A stretch of DNA of 64,000 nt from Harmothoe impar (lineage: Eukaryota; Annelida; Polychaeta; Phyllodocida; Polynoidae): contig OX381708.1 of assembly GCA_947462335.1 (NCBI GenBank), positions 8,804,001 to 8,868,000 on the forward strand, in the 5' to 3' direction. A program made the position numbers and the translations under genes. The notes under the pieces were generated by a model. That model was not told the DNA's origin. It saw nothing but the letters and a program-made list of their open reading frames with translations, and did no database searches. Of this stretch, positions 24,521-38,500 are shown piece after piece. Positions within the stretch are counted from its first letter, which is position 1. Every line of letters begins with the position of its first letter.

Positions 24521-25949
24521 AACAGCTACCGTCTTCAGAGTGTGAAAAACGACAATGTCAGATTCATTCACGAGTATATGCACATGTTTCCAATACACCT
24601 TAGGGGCCACCTGCTATGGTCTTAAGTAAGCGGGCCAATGTTCAACAAGTTTTATAACCCACCTCTAACTCAAACAAGTTCCCATATCTCAAAATATATC
24701 TGATTCAAAATATGGTAGGGGGGGGGGCTAAAGTTACTTTTTGCTAGGCTATACAAATGTAAACAAACCCTAATTTTGAGGATGTCACAGTGTCATCCAA
24801 ACAGTGGCTAATGTTATTCAACAAATACAACAAAATACAGGTTACCATGTTTATATTAATGAGACACCCGTATTTGAAAAAAGAATAGACAAAAAAAACA
24901 GATAAGCCAGAGCTGTATGTTAATTATATATTAAGGCTTTGACTGGTTTTGATGTTATAGTAATGACATAAAACCCTCTCATCCCAGGAGGCCGCTTAAC
25001 CCACTGAGCCAGATAAAAAATAAACATTACTTAAAATTGATGAAGATTTTTTCTTTCCATTCCATTTAGTTCCATTCAAAGCACCCCATTTTTGCGATCA
25101 TTTCTAAACCCATGTCATTCGCTGTCACATTCCATTTTTGTTTAGAAAAAAAATTAAGGAGTAGTACTGGCAACATGTCATTTAAATTTTTGATATTTTA
25201 CGTTTTAACATATTTAACATCTATAAATTGGATAGCAATGTAGAAATAAGTCATTGAGAAAAATGTCCGTACTTGCTTACATATTGTATGTAGAGCATGA
25301 TCCTATTATTCCCTTCACCAAGAATACTAAGTGACTCTTAGATGAGAGATATTTGCATGATCAAGAAGTTCAAACTTATTATGACATTCTTTGTTCATTA
25401 CTGTTTACATTCTATCTGCATATGGCAATTGTATAATTTGTTTTTGTTGGGTTAATACTCATGTCCTATGTCTTGTTGAATGTGCCATTAATTCAATGGA
25501 ATCAAATGTAATGTATTCTTTTATACAAGTTGATATTGCAGAGTGAAAACTTGTCAAATAGATTTTCATTGATTGAGATAGTTTAACATGATATAAATAA
25601 ATAGAGGTAGCGCTAAGCTTAATTCTCGTCCCATAAGGAGGATCAGCCAAGGTGACTGAGCAATGGCTGCCACAGCAGGGCACCCCCCCCCCATGTGCTG
25701 TATATTTAGACCCTGGCACTATGCATTGGCACAAGTAAGGCCTATATATATTGGTCTCTCTCACTCTCTCTCTATTTATGTACACATGCATCTATATTAG
25801 GGACAGTGAAATATAATCTTCAAAGATTTTTTCAAAGATTTATTATTTTCCATCTCATTAGGTCATACTTAGTATACACTTTATTACCAAAGGACAATAT
25901 TTGACATCAGGGTGTCTATATATATGCTTCAATTCTGGGATGGAATTTT

Positions 25950-25988
25950 TCCATCCAAACTTTCCGTATATATATGTATATATATATA

Positions 25989-26058
<70 letters not shown>

Positions 26059-26065
26059 AATATGT
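25950..26065. repeat. (TA)n microsatellite
   Basis: Almost uninterrupted TA dinucleotides with a few TTTA and TACA interruptions. A second, shorter TA tract lies at about 26,715-26,765, just 3' of the lectin signal-peptide exon. Confidence 0.9.
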
Positions 26066-26542
26066 GAAATAAATATATATTACACTTTGTATATATACAT
26101 TACAGCACATACACAGCAGCGACATGCAGAACGTATATTTTGACATTGGAGATCAGGCTCTCGATCAGGCGATGGATTTAATAGGGATTAATCTTGGGCG
26201 CATATATCAATAAGCAGGCGGGGGGAGGGCTTTGAAAGCAGGAGGGGGGCTGGATTTACCGCTATATATACAATAAGCCACTCAAACATTGCTCGATCAT
26301 ATGCAGCGATGGACACACCATCGCGTGAATGGTGCGTGGACACCACCAACAGCACTGCACGACAAGCATAACTTCTACTACATTCTACTACAATTGGAGA
26401 CACCTAAAACTTTCGACCAGTCCTAAAGTTTTCGCCATAAAACCAATAGGCTGCGGGCCTACACCCAAAGAGCCCCAGCTCAGCTAGAGGTGGTATATTT
26501 TAGGTGGAAATTGTAGTAGGAAGAACAGCAGCAGGCGCCAAG

Positions 26543-26594
26543 ATGGAGAGTAAAAAGCACAGGCCACTCAGCATTGTCCTCATCTGCATCCTAG
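26543..26594 (+). CDS. C-type lectin gene, exon 1: signal peptide
   Basis: ATG in a good context (GCCAAGATGG) begins MESKKHRPLSIVLICILG, a short basic start followed by a hydrophobic signal-peptide core. The exon ends at a strong donor, CTAG|GTAAGC, in phase 1. The next plausible phase-1 exon on this strand is the CTLD exon at 38,586, which would place the mature N-terminus just before the first lectin domain. Linking the two over a 12-kb intron is inference; the exon itself is well supported. Confidence 0.7.
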
Positions 26595-29500
26595 GTAAGC
26601 TCAAACACTGTGGATTGATTGATTATTCATATATTATCATCCTGAGGAAGCTACAATACGTTTTAGATCGTTTACTGTACTCCACAACCTTTGCTTGTAT
26701 AATTCATATGCATATATTTATATATATATATATATATGTATATATATAAATATTTATATATATGGATCAACAAGGGAAAAGGGACATCCGTGCAGAATTC
26801 TTAGTACCAACTTTGACCACCAGGGAGATCCATGTGTTCCCCCTTTAAGTAGGCATGTCACTAAAAGTTGACATTTGTTGTCATGATGCATCAACGCCGA
26901 CCATTCGGGAGTGTCTCAACCTCCTTGGCATAATGCTTAAATGCAGCACTGGATAATTACTCGCCAGGGCTGCATTCATGCATCATGACGACCGAGGGCA
27001 TGATGTATTATGGCATTGCACCTTCCTTAAAGGGTAAATGGGCTATTAAGTGACTCTTGTGGCTACTCTAGACCAATGCAACGAGAAAGGATGACTTTTG
27101 AGAAAATTTGTTGATTAAGTTTTTGAACATTTCTGAAGCCTGGCTGAAAAATACATAAATACAACCTCAGAATCCTGCATTCTAATAAATACGATTAGAA
27201 AGATTACTGTCCAGGGAATCTTCTGATATGAGCCATTTTCAACCATAGCCATTATAGACAATGTTATCGGCATTCTGCTAAAACCACAGTAATTCATATG
27301 TATGTATCAACCTCATAAGGTTGGCATGATGCTTGAATGCAGCACTGGATAGTTACTCGCCAGGGCTGCATTCATGCATCATGACCACCAAGGGCATGAT
27401 GTATTATGGCATTGCACCTTCCTTAAAGGATTAATGGGCTATTAAGTGACTCTTGTGGCTACTATAGACCAATGCAACGAGAAAGGGTGACTTTTGAGAA
27501 AAGTTGTTCATTAAGTTTTTGAACATTTCTGAAGCCTGGCTGAAAAATACATAAATACAACCTCAGAATCCTGCATTCTAATAAATACTATTAGAAAGAT
27601 TACTGTCCAGGGAATCTTCTGATATGAGCCATTTTCAACCATAGCCATTACAGACAATGTTATCGGCATTCTGCTAAAACCAAAGTAAACTCAACTTTAT
27701 TATGAAAAAGTCACCCTTTCTTTGTACATTGGTCACAATGTCACTACTTCTAAATTAGCCTTACCCTTGTATTTTATGTTAAATAATATCATCAAAGGGT
27801 CGTCAAGTACAGTCACGTGACCATCATAAAAGTAAAATCTTAGGTTGATTTAGTAAAATATTGATATATTTCATGACTAATTACATACAAAAAATACAAA
27901 TAAATAATATCATCCCTCATTACAGAGGGTAATTCCACTCATTCTTAACTACCTTCAAAAAATTCTTGGAATTATTTTCAAAATCTGTGTAAAGTATTTC
28001 CAAAAATTTGGCAAGTCAACAAGTAAACACAATCTCCAATCTTATCTGCAATTAAAGTCAGTATATCCCATGATTGGGAATCAAAATTAGATCTTGAAAA
28101 TTATCCAGAATATTAGCCACTACTATACATCGGTATTCCATTTGTGCAATTTATATATTAATATCTTCAAAATTTGTCTTATTAATCAAATATGATCAAT
28201 GGGTGGTATAAAACTGTGCACAATATTATTCTCAGTTCCTACTGAGAATACGCAATAGAAACCATGGCTACGCCCAATGGGACTACCTTTCCAAGCTGTT
28301 TCTGGCCATGGATAACATTTTGATTGTCCCTCATTCCCTAAATAATATATTTACATCTGAACATCTTTATCAAGAATTTACAATTTGGCAAAAATTGGTT
28401 ATCCGTAAGAATGCCGGTGCTTTCTGACATGGGGGTGCCATCTGGAAGGTACTGATGTGGGGCCTAAAAATGTTGCTCAAAACGCCAGTGCTTTCTGATA
28501 TGGTGCTGGCAGAACAAATTTAGTGTAATGGATCTTTTTGGCTACCATAACATAATGATGTGCATTCAAGGACTGATTTTCCTCTTTATTTGATTTAAAT
28601 TCCCATGCCTAATACGCATTGGCCAATTCTGATAGCTCTTGTCGGATAACCAAAATGTTGTAGAACATTTTGGCACTTCTGCTATGAACCATATAAGATA
28701 AACATATAAGATATGCATCATCTGGTCTTACAGTATTAGGGCTGCAGAAGCTTGGCCAACATATGTGATTTAATTTGAATGATTACTAAAAGCTACAGCA
28801 TGGTTTTTTATGTTGATGGGACCCTAGGGACCATGAAAAGTGAAGCTTTGGTCATGATATCCTGTGCAGGCTATATGAAAATGGCCAACAATTATACACA
28901 TTTTCTGTCATTCTGGTAAAAGCAATATAATATTAATTTTGTCTTCCACTCAATGAGAAAGATTCTACACCCACTATAAAAAAACATAGAAACATGATTT
29001 GAAGTTTTACATGTATTCCTGAAGTCAAGGAATTCAGATTTATAATATATGAGAACGTAGGTGGCAGCCATCTTGAATTTTCAATGAGGTCGGGCACCAA
29101 ATATCTGAATATCTTTTAAATTGTGGTTCCAGTTGTTATCATCATGCTGAACCACTTTATGGTTCAGGAAACCTCTGTTTGATATAATGAAGAGATAAAA
29201 CTTAGCATGATGTTTGCGACAGCCATTTTGAATAATTAATTATATTGATGGCATAATGTACAAAATCAGACTAAGCGTCATGAACTATCTGATCTTCAAA
29301 ATAGAAACACAATTAATATTGAAATGCTGCGTTTCTTGGGTCAAGAGATTAGGATTCATTATTCATCAGAAGCTATATAAGTGGCAGCCATCTTGGATTT
29401 TAAATGAGGTTGGGTCCTGGAAGATCTGCTTTTTGTACACCTGCCGTTTGTGGGTCAGATGCAACAAATAGTAAGAAAACAGGCAAAATTCTGGCTATAA

Positions 29501-32500
29501 GATTCATACTCAAACCTCACCATGACTTTATTAAAATAGTCAGAAACCTTCATATATAATGGGACCCGAAGAGACCATTTAAAATCATATTGTTGTGATT
29601 ATACGGGTGTTAGCCCCTCTGGGGAGGTGGTTCATCCTTAGTAAAAATATTGATAAATCAGCTATTTTGAAGGTGTTTGCTACATACAATTAAGACCCTA
29701 TACTCCTTAACATTAACATGAGACCTATCATATTACATAGTGCGACAGAATGACAGGATCTTCCAACATTCTCAAGCCTGACATGTCTTGGGAGTGAGAC
29801 AGTGCTGTTGTTAAAGGTTGTGTATGGGGTATGAAGAGGCCAAGAGCCCCCCACACCCAACTCCAACCCTTTCTTGAGGGGGGGGGGAGAGTGTCACTCT
29901 AACTATCAAAAAACCCCTCCCTCCATATTTCCCAGTGCACAGCATTACCTCTCATAATATGTATCATACCTATGAGTAGGACAGTGTAGTGGTAAAAAGA
30001 GGAATCCGACAGTCACCACCCCCTCTCCAATGCCTCAGAATGAGTGAGCTGGGTCTTCTAGATCACCCTAGCAGGTATATACATATACTACAGCTGGTAG
30101 AGGGATACTGCACGTCAAGTCAAATCTGGGTTCAGTAACTGGTCTTACATTGAAATATGTATTCATCTGTGCTCAAAGTTTAACCTGCTCTTTATCCCAT
30201 ATGGGGGATGGCATAGATCTGCCAGGCCTATGTTGTATTTGCATATACCTGAATTTTGTAGCAACAACAGATGTTGAGTGTATGCAGATGTAGCAGATGT
30301 TGAGTGTATGCCTATCTTTGACAGATATTTAGCATTGCAATCACATAGCCATGGTTACCTACCCTTCCCCATGACAAAAAAAAGCAGGGTTTTGTATCAT
30401 CTGCAATAACCTTTAGGGATTAGAGTACCTATTTACCACCCATTCTTTCCATTTTATTTTCATTTTCAGTTCAGAGAATAAACTTAAAGGAGGATTCTAT
30501 TGGTGTACCTATGTTTAGGTGTCTGGGTGTTCCCATACTCCTAGAGGTGCTCATTGTTATTGCCCTACAGGGGGTCATGTTTAATGTTTAGGCTAGTGAG
30601 AGTCATTAGGGGGTGGGGTGGTGGAGGAAGCAGCTCAATAAACTCACCAACATCTAGACAGTGGAGGGAATGTTTATGTTGAGAGAACAGCCAGACTTCA
30701 AAATTATAACAGTTGGGAATATGATAAGCTGGATTTTATTTGAGGATAATCTTAAAACTTTGTACAAATCTATTTGTCAGATATTCCCACAGATGTCATG
30801 CATTTTCTTCAAACAGATATTCAGTAAAGACATAGATATTCAAGATTATTCCAAATATTTTCCAGAGCTCTTTACCCTACCATTTATGAGACCTCCTGTG
30901 GGTTCGGAGGCTCTTCTGTCCCTTATATAGTTTCCCCTCCCCTTTGAATTGTCTCTTGTCTGGGGAAGTAACCATATAATATCTGGACTGAGATGTATGG
31001 ACATCAATCCTGAATCTGCAGGCTTCCTCTCACCCCCACCATCCATCATTCTATGCATTTCACCACTTGATTGGGGAGGGGGGGGGTATTTCTTGTTTGT
31101 ATCAGGTTATAGGAGATGTTGATATTACATCTCAGCTATAACTATCATAGAACTACAATGTATAATTAGTGTAACATGAATACACATTGGGGTGGGGTAC
31201 TAGGCATAAAATGGAAGTGGGGGGGGGGGAGGGTTGTAACCATTGGTGGGGTAAGTGAAAATGAATTATAGAGACCTTTGAAAATGGTATTGACTATCTA
31301 GGCAAAGGTCTCCAAAAAGCTCATATATCAATGATGATGCCTTTCCCAAAAGGGGTTATATTCATAGAATCACAAGAATATATAAACTTTAGTGGTCTCT
31401 TTGGGTCCATATCAAATTTGTGGTGAGGTGCTATAACCATATAGGTATTTCCTTATTGGGGCGGGGGGGGGGGTCTAGGCCCCAGGGTCTAGGCCCCCTT
31501 CATATCCCCTACCCCTCCTTTAAACACACAACTGTCTTACTCCTGAGACAGGCCAATGTGTATTTGAATGCCTATTGATGTTAAAAGATCCTGACTCCTG
31601 ATTCTCCATACAGTACAATATGGAGATGAAGGGGGGGGGGGGGGTATCTGAGGGGTATTGGTGCATGCTGAGGTAGTGGGTTGGGGGGGGGGAGGGCTAA
31701 GGAGGTAGTTAACAGAATTTTAATCTGCCTGGTTAGGCCTCATATTGTTGTTTTATGGCAATATAGGGACTTGATTGTATGGGAACAAATGCCTGATTTA
31801 TCGGTATTTTACCAAGGACTAACCCTCTACCCAGAGTAGAGACTTGAAATGGTCTCTTTGGGACCCAAATGAAGGTTTCTGACCATTTTAATGAAGGCAT
31901 GGTGAGATTTGATTAGGAATCTGAAGGCCTGAATTTTGGTTGTTTTCTCACTATTCGGCCGATCTCATTAAATATTCAAAATGGCTGCCACATGCATTGT
32001 GCTAAGTGTTGACTCTCAACTCCTTACCATCAGAAATAATGTTTCTTGATCTAATAATTCGTTCTGCATGCTGATATGAACTAGAAACAACATTCTCAAA
32101 AGAAATTTATGTATTCCAGTGCCCGACCTCGTTAAAAACTCAAGATGGCTGCCACTTAAGTTCTCATAAATGATGAATTTGAATTCCTTGACCTTGAAAA
32201 TGTATATTTTGAACATAAAATTATGTCTCTATGTTGATTTTTACCCTGACTTTTGGCTGATCCTATAAGCCACATTGGTGATCTGATTGTGGTGACATTA
32301 ATGCTATACTATGATAGCAAAAGCTCATATATAAACTACACTCGTACCAATCCTATAAGTGGCACAAGCAGTCTGACTCACACATCAGCTGTGGGTTATC
32401 CGAGAGATTTTACGGTAATCCTCCAATCTCCGCCAAATTTGAGATATCAAAACATGTCTTTTTACCTGTAGTAGATGACCTCACATGGTACTAGATAACG

Positions 32501-35500
32501 TCACATGGTACTAAATAATGTCACATGGTACTAGATAACATCACATGGTACTGGATAATATCAAACGTTGCTAGATAACATCACATGGTACTAAATAACG
32601 TCACATGGTACTAGATACTTTCAAATGGTACTAGATAATGTCTCATGGTACTAAATAACATCTCATGGTCCACGGCCACATTAGGACGTGCAGTAGGTCT
32701 TAATATAACATAGTGCTATAACGCCACGCTCTGATCGACCCCCCACCCCCCACCCCCAAGCCCTCCTGGCATGTACACTGCTACCCAGTGGGAAAGCCGC
32801 ACCCACCCCCACCTCTAACACTGGCTACTCCCATGGTACATTGTATAACTATAAGGAGGATGAGCGGCAGGGGGTTGGCAGAGACCCAGAGAGTTTAACT
32901 TCAAATCTCTCTTAAGGTGGCTCCCGGGTATAGGCTAAGAGTAACTACGTTTTAACCAGGTTCCTACAATATGACCCTAAAGGTATATAGTTTCTGAAAA
33001 TCCTAAATATAGGGGGGTCCTGAGCTTGTTTCTGAGATATTCAACCTCTAAGTCTGACTGATCTGTGGTAGGATTACATAGTATTCTCACATATATACAG
33101 ACAAAATTGCTATAAATAGTGACTACATGTCTTTATCACTCTACCAAAAGATGTGTTTTGAACATATGGTCCCGGGCATATTTGTAAGGTTTTAGGTCTT
33201 TGAGATATAAGAGATGATAATATGATTAGAAGATGCCTTCGTGGCCTGCAGCCTTGTGAAATACGGCCCCACCTTCAACTCGTGTAATATCCCAGGCTAC
33301 ACTGATAATAATGGGCCTGGAAATGTTAGTCACTATGGACTACGTTTCTATAGTCATGTGAACGTAGAAAAAACGGCTATCCCTAGTTAGTCACTTATGT
33401 CTGATGTAAGTTAGTCATATACCCAGTAAACAAAAAACGTTATACAACATTTTATAACGTTATATAACGTTATTCAACGCTTCTCTAAGGCTCCTTACTA
33501 TGGCATTACGTTACATAAAGTTTTATAACGTTATTTTGACGTAAAATAACGTTTTTTTGTTAGCTGGGTAGTCAACCTATAGTCAGCCATTAAATCGGCT
33601 AATTGGGGCTATATAGTCAAGTGGCTATGAATTTAATGGTTTAATGGTCTAAAGTAGTCACTATGACTAATAGATATAATCAATCATGAGAAATAAGGGA
33701 AAGGCAGGTCAAGGTTCAGAAGGGTAGAGCAAGGCAGAGCAAAGCTATGTAGAGTAGAGCAGGAAAGAGTGAGGCAGAGTAAGGCAGAGCAGAGTAATGG
33801 TGAGTAAAGCAAGGCAGAGCATGGCAGAGTAATGTAGAGCATAGTAGGGTAGATCAAGGCAGAATAAGGCAGGGCAAAGTAATGTAGAGCAGGGCAGGGC
33901 AAAGCAAGGCAGAGCAGAGTTGTAGGGATAGGGCAGGGAAAGGGACAGGCTAGAATAGGGCAGGGACAGGGACATGCTAGGATAAGGCAGGCCAGGGGAC
34001 AGGCTAGGATAAGGCAGGGTAGGGGACAGGCTAGGATAGGGCAGGTCAAGGGACAAACTGGGATAAGGCATGGCAAGGAACAAGCTAGAGTAAGGCATGG
34101 CAGGGGACAGGCTAGGATAGGTAGGGCAGGTGACAGGCTAGGATAAAGCAGGCTAGGGGACAGGCTAGAATAATGCAGGGCAGGGGACAGGTTAGGATAA
34201 GGCAGGGTAGGGGACAGGCTAGGATAGGGCAGGGCAAGCTACAGGCTAGGATAAGGCAGGGCAAGCTACAGGCTAGGATATGGCATGGCAAGGGACAGGC
34301 TAGGATAAGGCAGGCTAGGGGACAGGTTAGGATAAGGCAGGGCCGGGAGCAGGTTAGGATAAGGCAAGGTAGGGGACAGGCTAGGATAGAGCAGGGGAAG
34401 GGACAGGCTAGGATAAGGCATGGCAGGGTACAGGGTAGGATAGATAGGACAGGGGACATGCTAGGATAAGGCAGAACAGGGGACAGGCTGGGATAAGGCT
34501 GGGTAGGGCACAGACTTGGATAGGGCAGGGCAAGGGACAGGCTAGGATAGATAGAGCAGGAGATAGGCTAGGATAGGACAGGGGAAAGGACAGGCTAGGA
34601 TAAGGCATGGCAGGGGACAGGCCAGGATAGGTAGGGCAGGTGACAGGCTAGGATAAGGCAGGCTAGGGGACAGGCTAGGATAAGGCAGGGCAGGGGACAG
34701 GTTAGGATAAGGTAGGGTAGGGGACAGGCTATGATAGGGCAAGGCAAGGGACACGCTGGGATAAGGCATGGCAGGGGACAGGCTAGGATAAGGCAGGGCA
34801 ATGAACATACTAGGAAAATGCAGGGTGGGGACAGGCTAGGATAGGTAGAGCAAGGGACATGCTAGGATAGGGCAGGGTAAGGGACAGACAGGACAAGGCC
34901 TGGCAGGGGACAGGCTAGGAGAGGTAGGGCAGGTGACAGGCAAGGATAAAACAGGGCAGGTTACAGGCTCCTGTGTAAGCCTATTATGCTCTGTCAGTCT
35001 AGACATACACTGTTCATGTATTTATATGTTATCAAAAATTGAAGGAAATGTCATGATCACTCTATCAAACATGTGAACCCATGCACCCTATAACATCTTA
35101 AGTTGTCATAGTCAACTGTAACATAACATATAACAAGCAACATTACAGCAGGGATGTCTATAGAACAGTGGTTTAGAAGAGGATGTGCCTACTTGAAGTC
35201 CATGGACCATTCAAATTTGAATCCTAACTGTTTCCTGTGCACACATTCCTGTGACATCATCCATTTGTGTGATCCACATATAGTCACTACTGACTATCTT
35301 ATGACTAATATGTGACTTAGTTGTATAGTCCCCTGACTATGGGTGTCAAAATATGGTGGTATAGTCACTACTGACTATAGGCATTATTATCAGTGTACAG
35401 ACCAAAAGTTGTGGACCTTTGTCTTTGCACGCCATGCCTGATATTGGACACTTACAGCCATTGGTGGACATCTACCCGGTCACGATAGCATAGTGAGGCC

Positions 35501-38500
35501 CACTTAGGTTTCATATGGGTCCCAACAAAGATTTGTCGTTGGCTAATTGACAGACATTTTATTTTGATGAGATAAGGTAGGGTCTAGTCGCCATGGATCA
35601 GTCTATCCCTACCAGGTAGAGACACACGTTAAAGTTGCTATTATACACTAAAGCGTTGACAGAAAATCACTGACCAATCAAATTCCTGCTTCCACCTTCA
35701 TCCGTTGATGTTTTGTCAATATTTCCTGAGTATCAACTGGGTATAGATCTGGATGAGTATCCGTCAACGGATTGGTGGAAGCAAATGTAGATCAAGGGCC
35801 AACAGAAATGGCCAAATGTTGATGCAAATAATGGAAATGTCAATGAAATTTCTTTTAAACATTGAGATTTCCATCCATTTTCCCCCCAAATCCGACAGAC
35901 TTCAAAGGCAGGTTCATACATTTTTGACCCCTCCATCAACGGATCTCTTAAACTCGCACTATATTGCCCGGCTGGCGCCACTGTTTTCTCACTGTTGTGG
36001 CATTAGACACGCCCAGGTGATCTACTATGTATGTATCAAAGCTGCATACATTAAACTGGACTATTCCAAAGTGCATTGATGTGTGCATAGAGGCAAGGAA
36101 CCTATGTAGGCATGAGGGTCAGGGTAATTTAAACCTGCAGATCTTACTGCACGTCCAGTAACAGTCAATGTGCAGTCGGGACATGTACCCAGCCCTATAT
36201 ATAGGGGCGCTGGGGGTTTAAGGGACTCCCAGCACCTCTCAGCCATGACCCTGCTTTGGGCACCGGGGTACTACAGTATAGAGATTATATGGAGTAGATG
36301 ACGGCCTGTAGTATAGTAGTGTGTGTGTGGGGAGGGGGTGGTATTTTACCGTAGCCTTTACCCCACCCCCCCCCCCGACACACCTGACCATAAACGGTCC
36401 ATAAACACATGCTCCCAGGGACCATATAGGGATCAAAACAAACCCATGGACTGACCCTACTGACTGCACACAGCCCAGGGCACAACGAGATTGTTTGATT
36501 GTTTGGGCAACTCTGGGGTCGTTATGGTAAGGATACAAGTTGGTGGGTGGTGCATAACACAACGTGTGGGCGGATGCTGGTGTATTTCAGTCATAGAATA
36601 GGGCACAAGATGGCTGCACTCTGATGAGAACAGACCCCCTTTAATGGACGGGTCAGTGGAACCCAAATTGGAAAATCCGTCAACATTTTAGCTGATTCCG
36701 TCACCATTCTGTAGCCATTCCATTGCCATTCTTTTGAAAATGTTGATGGAGGCTGTGTCTCATGAGATGGGGCCAGTGTGAACGTCTTTGACCGGGTGCC
36801 AGCTTTGACCGGGTGCCAGCTTTGACCGGGTGCCAGCTTTGACCTGGTGCAAGCTTTGACCGGCTTGATCGAAAAGGGCTTATTTAGGGCATTTGAAGAT
36901 AAAAATGTAATGGATGTTATAACACTTTACATTAGTAGCTAGTAGCCTATTTATATCTCAATCTGCGCTAAATAAACCCTTTTCTATTAAGCCGGTCAAA
37001 GGTAGCACCAGGTCAAAGCTGGCACCCGGTCAAAGACGTTCACACTTGGCCCCATCTCATGAGACACAGCCTGGAATGGTGATGGGCTGGTGGGTTGACG
37101 GCAGTGAAGTCAGCGCTTTTGGCAGGGCTTATATAGATCTGCCTGAGGTAATGATAAATTATGTTATGATTTCCTACTTAATTCTATGCTGAATGATATC
37201 ATTGGAAATAGAGAAGTATGAGTGATTGGAAATTTCAATGTTAATGCACGAAGTAGAAATTGTATTAAATTTAGGCTTAGGTATCTGACTTTAACTTTGG
37301 ACTGATCTGCAATAGGATCATATAGTATTTAGCCACATATTTTCATACATGAAATAACTTCCTAAAGTAGTTGAATTTCTCTATAGTTTTCTCAGAACAA
37401 AGTTTCTATGTTTTATATGTGCCCAATGACCTGCACAATGGACTTGTTTGCCATAGGGTCTGGTCACCTTAATTGAAGACCATTTACCTGTCTTTGTAGT
37501 GCAGGAACAGGCAAGAGTGCCTAAAAGGGAGAAAGTTACAATAACTGGTACACCGCCCTGTCGGAAGTTTTTCTGTGAGGGTTTTTCTACGATCCTGCAA
37601 TTAGTCACCTAGTTAGACATAAATAATTTTTTAAATTCAGAAAACCAACAATTAATTATCAATCAGGTGTGAGACATGGCCAGATAATGATGCATGCAAC
37701 GTCGCAAGGTAGCCTCTGCCTGATTTCGCAATGTTTTCTGAGTGCGTTGCCATGGCAATGTGGTACTGACATGTAGTGCCTGACACTAAAAATGGCGGAA
37801 TATAGCCAGAGGCTAGCCTGGGTTTGCAGTTGCATGGCTCTGCCGGGAGAGTGCCCTAAGACAGGGTGTACAACCACACTCTATTATTAGGAATAACTAA
37901 GGATATCCAAGTAGAGTGGAAGGCTATCATTTCAACTTTGCAAAGTTATGTATCTCAACAACCTTGAGAAAAAACTGAACATACATATGTGGATTAATAA
38001 ACAGGCTACACATCAAGGGTACTTTTGATTTTAGGAAATGTAACATAAAAATTGGAAATGCATTCACAGAAAAGCTAATATACAAAATGTACACATCAAA
38101 CCAACACAGATCTAAGGACAGTGTTGAATCTTAACCATCAGAGGGAACAGAAGAGACCGTGGGGACATTTATGAGTCTGACCTGTTAATGATTACTCCGT
38201 AACAGTCGGTGAGAAGTTAGCGACCAACTTTGACTCAGTACAAGTCAAAGTTGGCAGCTAAGTCAAGGCACAATTTAATCCAATGTGATACTACCTCCAT
38301 GTACCTTGGACAAAGCCAAAAACTAACAGTTATGGTTAAAGCTAATAGCAGTTCAGGTATTGAAACTATAAGACCAAACACTGTAATTGGTGCCCTGATT
38401 GGTAAACCAGAACAAGCATATATGTTGGATGGTCTATATGGTTTTTGCAAAACTGGCATCGTCCCTAAAACTGGTTGTGTGTTTCCAATTCCAAAAATGG

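Larger units (their letters stand above)
33300..35395. mobile_element. 2.1-kb TA-flanked element carrying a minisatellite
   Basis: The ends are CACTGATAATAATG and its inverted complement CATTATTATCAGTG, each flanked by TA (33,298-33,299; 35,396-35,397). The flanks join up as a copy of the GTGAAATACGGC palindromic repeat, so the empty site can be reconstructed from the window itself. Subterminal motifs of the form TAGTCACTA/TAGTGACTA occur at both ends. Inside are a small MITE and a 1.3-kb minisatellite. No transposase is seen, so the element is non-autonomous. TA duplication suggests a Tc1/mariner-type mechanism. Confidence 0.85.

Noticed and set aside
24373..24603. 76-codon plus-strand frame
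   Set aside because: Lies within a MITE copy.
25916..26146. Tyr/Ile-repeat frame
   Set aside because: Translation of a TA microsatellite.
33684..34808. Several long open frames on both strands with Cys/Pro/Leu or Gln/Gly/Arg repeats
   Set aside because: They are translations of the 27-bp minisatellite, whose length is a multiple of three and which lacks stops; no start context or codon signal.
36780..37040. CRISPR-like array because of the GACCGGGTGCCAGCTTT repeats
   Set aside because: The units are contiguous without spacers and lie in a foldback element of an animal genome.
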